Assembly (NCBI GenBank): GCA_964247695.1 | Contig: CAXTVI010000014.1 | Location: 1-64,000 of the forward strand | Direction of reading: 5' to 3' | DNA from: Lichenicoccus sp964247695 | Lineage (GTDB): Bacteria; Pseudomonadota; Alphaproteobacteria; Acetobacterales; Acetobacteraceae | Length of the DNA: 64,000 nt | Shown: piece after piece, positions 61,527-64,000 of the stretch | How positions within the stretch are numbered: the stretch's first letter is position 1 | How the letters are laid out: every line of letters begins with the position of its first letter | Position numbers and translations under genes: made by a program | Notes under the pieces: generated by a model | The model's input: only the letters and a program-made list of their open reading frames with translations | What the model was told of the DNA's origin: nothing | Database searches by the model: none

Positions 61527-62270
61527 TTACTCCGCATAGATCATCTTCCGCGTCATGCCGCCATCGATCACGAAGTCGGCGCCCGTGACGAAGCCGCTTT
61601 CCGGCCCGAGCAGCCACGCTGCGAGCGCGGCGACGTCGGACACCGTGCCGACCCGGCCGACCGGATGCTGGGCATGGTCCTCCGCACTCAAGGGGGCGCC
61701 GGACACGTCGATCCAGCCCGGGCTGATGCTGTTCACGCGTATCTCCGGGCCGAGGCTCAGGGCGAGCGCGTGGGTGAGGGCGACAAGGCCGCCCTTCGAG
61801 GCGGCGTAGCTCTCGGTGTCCGGTTCCGACATGCGCGCCCGGGTGGAGGCGATATTGACGATCGCGCCACCTCCGTTGGCACGAAGCAAGGATGCCGCGG
61901 CGCGCGCAAGCAGGAACGGTCCGGTCAGGTTGACCGCGATGACGCGGTCCCAATCCATGGGTTGGAGCTGCTCGAGCGGGGTGCGGACCATGATGCCGGC
62001 GTTGCAGACCAGCGCGTCCAGCCGGCCGGCCTGCTCCCCGACCTGGGCGACGGCGCGCTCGATATCGGCGCGGTGGCCGGTATCGGCCGCGATGGGAATG
62101 CAGCGGCCGCCTTCGGCTCCGCTGTGCGCGTCCATCAGCTCGACGAGGCGCGCCGCATCGGTGTCGAGCGCAAAGACGATCCAGCCATCCGCGAGCAGAT
62201 GCGAGGCGATACCGCGGCCGATGCCGTGGGCGGCGCCGGTCACCATGGCGACGGGGACGGATGCGGTCAT
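61527..62270 (-). CDS. Short-chain dehydrogenase/reductase
   Basis: A 247-residue classical SDR: AMVTGAAHGIGRGIASHLL, VCNAGIMV, catalytic Ser in NIASTRARM and Tyr-Lys in SYAASKGGLVALTH, and the PGWIDVSGAP loop. CGGAGAC lies upstream of ATG 62270. Similar proteins act as 3-oxoacyl reductases or sugar dehydrogenases; no specific substrate is indicated. Confidence 0.9.
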   Translation of the reverse strand: MTASVPVAMVTGAAHGIGRGIASHLLADGWIVFALDTDAARLVELMDAHSGAEGGRCIPIAADTGHRADIERAVAQVGEQAGRLDALVCNAGIMVRTPLEQLQPMDWDRVIAVNLTGPFLLARAAASLLRANGGGAIVNIASTRARMSEPDTESYAASKGGLVALTHALALSLGPEIRVNSISPGWIDVSGAPLSAEDHAQHPVGRVGTVSDVAALAAWLLGPESGFVTGADFVIDGGMTRKMIYAE

Positions 62271-62384
62271 GATGTCTCCGGTGCGACGTCAAGGGGTGCG
62301 CTGCGAACGCCGCCGGCTGCATGCGGATGCACACTTGCTGGCGCGGGCGCGGGCGGGGATGATCGGGCGGCTCAGAGGGTTCGG

Positions 62385-63694
62385 ATGATCATGTTGCCTG
62401 CGCTGCGTTCCTGGGTGCCATGGGTCGTGGCCCTGCCGGTCTGCATGAGCGGGGTCTGCGTGGGATGGGTCTCCGGCAGCGCGGCGCAGACGCTCTCGGT
62501 CCGGCATCCCGAGCCGCCGCCGGTGCCGCCGCCGCCACCTGCCGAGCCGGCCGCGGTGCGGCTGGATCCGGAGGCCGACAGCGAGCCCCCCCCTTCGGCA
62601 CCGGCACCGGTGCCGACTCCGGCAGCCGACCTGCCGCAGCCGGCGCCGCCCGTCCCGGCGGCACCCCAGCCCCCGGCACCCCAGCCTTCGGCACCCCAGC
62701 CTTCGGCACAAAATCCCGCATCCACCGCACCGGCCCCAACGCCGCCTGCGGNNNNNNNNNNNNNNNNNNNNNNNNNNNNNNNNNNNNNNNNNNNNNNNNN
62801 NNNNNNNNNNNNNNNNNNNNNNNNNNNNNNNNNNNNNNNNNNNNNNNNNNNCAAAATCCCGCATCCACCGCACCGGCCCCAACGCCGCCTGCGGCAGTCG
62901 GAAGCCCGACTGCTGCACCAGGCACCGGTGCCTCACCCGACAAAAGCCAAGTCACGGTGGTGCAGCCTGCCCCGCCGCAAGCCAAGCCCAAGCTACCCGC
63001 ACCGGTGGCCGCCAAGCCGGTGCGGCCCGAGGACTCGCTGAAGCTGCAGAAGTTGAAGCTCGCGGCGCTGATCGACCGGGTCGTAATCGGCAAGGAGAAG
63101 GCGCAGATCGGCCACGTCATCGACGTGCTGGTGGACGAGAAAGGCGAGCCCGCCGCCCTCGTGGTGGATGTGGGCGGCTTCCTCGGGGTCGGCAACCGGC
63201 GCATCGCCATCGCATGGGAGCGCTTCGCGCTGGCGGGGCGAAACTTCCGCGATCCGCTGCAGCTTCCACTCACCGATGCGCAGGTCAAATCCGCACCGGC
63301 CTATGACGGGTCCGAGGAGGTCACGGTGATCCAGGGGGCAGTCGAACCTCCGGGCGCAAAGCCGACTCCATCCCTCGATGCGGCGAAGCCAGGCCCATCC
63401 CCCGGCGGTGCGGTCAAGGGCGTCCCGGATGCCAACGCCAAGCCGGCGGAGCCTTCGGGTGTCGAGGACCCTGCGGTCAGCCGGGTCGATGTCGGCCGTC
63501 AGGTCGAGGTCTCGGCTGGTTCGGGGCGGCAGCCGGCGTCGGCCCCGCCTGCCGTCCCGCTGCATCCGGCGCCGGGCAGCTTCGTGCCGGCGCCGTCCTT
63601 CCCCGCGCCCGGGCAGCACATGCCGGCCGCACCGGCCCCCTCTGCAAAATCGAACTCGCAACCGGCTCCGCCCGCGCCCCAGCAGCCGCACTGA
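62385..63694 (+). CDS. Proline-rich exported protein with PRC-barrel-like domain (interrupted by 100 Ns)
   Basis: ATG 62385 follows AGAGGG. A signal peptide (VVALPVCMSGVCVGWVSGSAAQ) and a long Pro/Ala-rich region precede the gap; after it comes a PRC-barrel-like domain (LKLAALIDRVVIGKEKAQIGHVIDVLVDEKGEPAALVVDVGG) and another Pro-rich tail. The frames on both sides differ as written, but removing the Ns and one copy of the flanking 43-bp sequence (143 bases) joins them into one frame of 388 residues. The stop is 63692-63694. Confidence 0.7.
62661..62705. repeat. 15-bp tandem repeat (three units) before the gap
   Basis: GCACCCCAGCC(C/T)(C/T)CG is repeated three times at 62661-62675, 62676-62690 and 62691-62705. 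The last two units are identical. It encodes a P-Q-P-x-A repeat. Repeats of this kind may explain the assembly break that follows. Confidence 0.85.
62709..62751. repeat. 43-bp sequence, left copy at the gap
   Basis: Identical to 62852-62894, ending exactly where the Ns begin. It is most simply the overlapping end of one contig. Confidence 0.9.
62752..62851. other. Assembly gap of 100 Ns
   Basis: A run of exactly 100 Ns, the size commonly used for gaps of unknown length. It interrupts the proline-rich PRC-barrel gene. Confidence 0.98.
62852..62894. repeat. 43-bp sequence, right copy at the gap
   Basis: Identical to 62709-62751 and beginning exactly where the Ns end. Confidence 0.9.
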
Positions 63695-63723
63695 GCCAAA
63701 GGGTGCGCCTTCGCTCCCTCAGG

Positions 63724-64000
63724 ATGAGCAGCCAGCAGGGCCTGGATTGGCTCAACTTCTTCGTCGCCAACCTGCAGACGGCGTTCGGGCCGTTCATCGC
63801 CGTCTATCTCACTAGCGAACGCTGGACCCAGGGCGAGATCGGCCTCGCCTTGAGCGCAGGCACGATCACCGCGATGGTCAGCCAGGTGCCGGCCGGTGCC
63901 CTGGTCGACGCCCTGCACAACAAGCACGTGGCCGCGTTCGGTGCCATCGTCACCATCATCGCCTCCTGCCTGCTGCTGGTGCTGTTCCCGCAGCGGCTGC
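63724..64000 (+). CDS. MFS transporter, N-terminal part (runs off the end)
   Basis: From ATG 63724 the frame is open to the window edge and gives 92 residues. FFVANLQTAFGPFIAVYLTSERWTQGEIG, LALSAGTITAMVSQVPAGALVDALHNKH and the following hydrophobic stretch match the first two to three segments and loop 2-3 of major facilitator permeases. The substrate cannot be told from this part. Confidence 0.8.
   Translation, partial: MSSQQGLDWLNFFVANLQTAFGPFIAVYLTSERWTQGEIGLALSAGTITAMVSQVPAGALVDALHNKHVAAFGAIVTIIASCLLLVLFPQRL

Overview
The window looks like chromosomal DNA of a GC-rich alphaproteobacterium, most probably of the Acetobacteraceae (Rhodospirillales). The signs are a GcrA cell-cycle regulator, an EipB/DUF1849 envelope protein, a hopanoid side-chain cluster (hpnH, hpnI, hpnJ, hpnK, hpnM with dxs), a bacteriorhodopsin-type gene with its retinal-forming dioxygenase, and many GTG or TTG starts with GTGA or TGATG overlaps. 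The genus cannot be fixed from this sequence alone. No rRNA, tRNA, CRISPR array or complete insertion sequence was recognised.

Bases 1-5100 are an accessory stretch, visibly more AT-rich and gene-poor. It holds only small or broken genes: a possible integrase tail, two families of small proteins each present twice within 1.5 kb (588/1848 and 1231/1428), an acyltransferase-3 fragment, an AbrB-like gene with a one-base frameshift plus its intact paralogue coupled to a small membrane protein, a zinc-ribbon protein, an orphan recombinase-type helix-turn-helix protein and a lipoprotein. It reads like a decayed island.

Bases 5171-17700 are core genome: a glycosyltransferase, eipB-aspS, rnd, gcrA (promoter carrying CtrA-like, DnaA and GANTC motifs), a bactofilin, a PfkB kinase, typA, a histidine-rich secreted protein, an AmpG-like transporter and a ribosome-hibernation factor fused to a cold-shock-like domain. 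Bases 17528-19424 carry a rhodopsin and Brp/Blh dioxygenase, which together would make and use retinal. They are followed by dadA-alr-ferredoxin reductase, then the tsaE-murU-addB-addA-trxA run, which links tRNA modification, muramate recycling, RecBCD-type repair and thioredoxin.

Bases 31443-33665 hold a cation/proton antiporter and an aldo/keto reductase. Bases 33668-41615 hold the hopanoid cluster: dxs-hpnM-hpnI-hpnJ-hpnK on the minus strand, with hpnH divergent. DXS would feed isoprenoid precursors, HpnH adds the adenosyl side chain, HpnI/K/J decorate it, and HpnM is a periplasmic carrier. A CNNM/CBS membrane protein, VOC, GNAT and PhyH-type enzymes follow, then a decayed NTF2-like fragment, a channel-like protein with an altered filter and a DUF4864 protein. 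A complete ribose/galactose-type sugar ABC transporter occupies 47036-51648.

Bases 51770-64000 hold a lytic transglycosylase, a uracil-DNA glycosylase, a TPR protein, ispE, two short-chain dehydrogenases, a DedA protein, an EnvZ/OmpR-type two-component system, a proline-rich PRC-barrel protein interrupted by 100 Ns, and the start of an MFS transporter that runs off the end. The 100-N gap is flanked by an identical 43-bp sequence, so it may be an artificial join.
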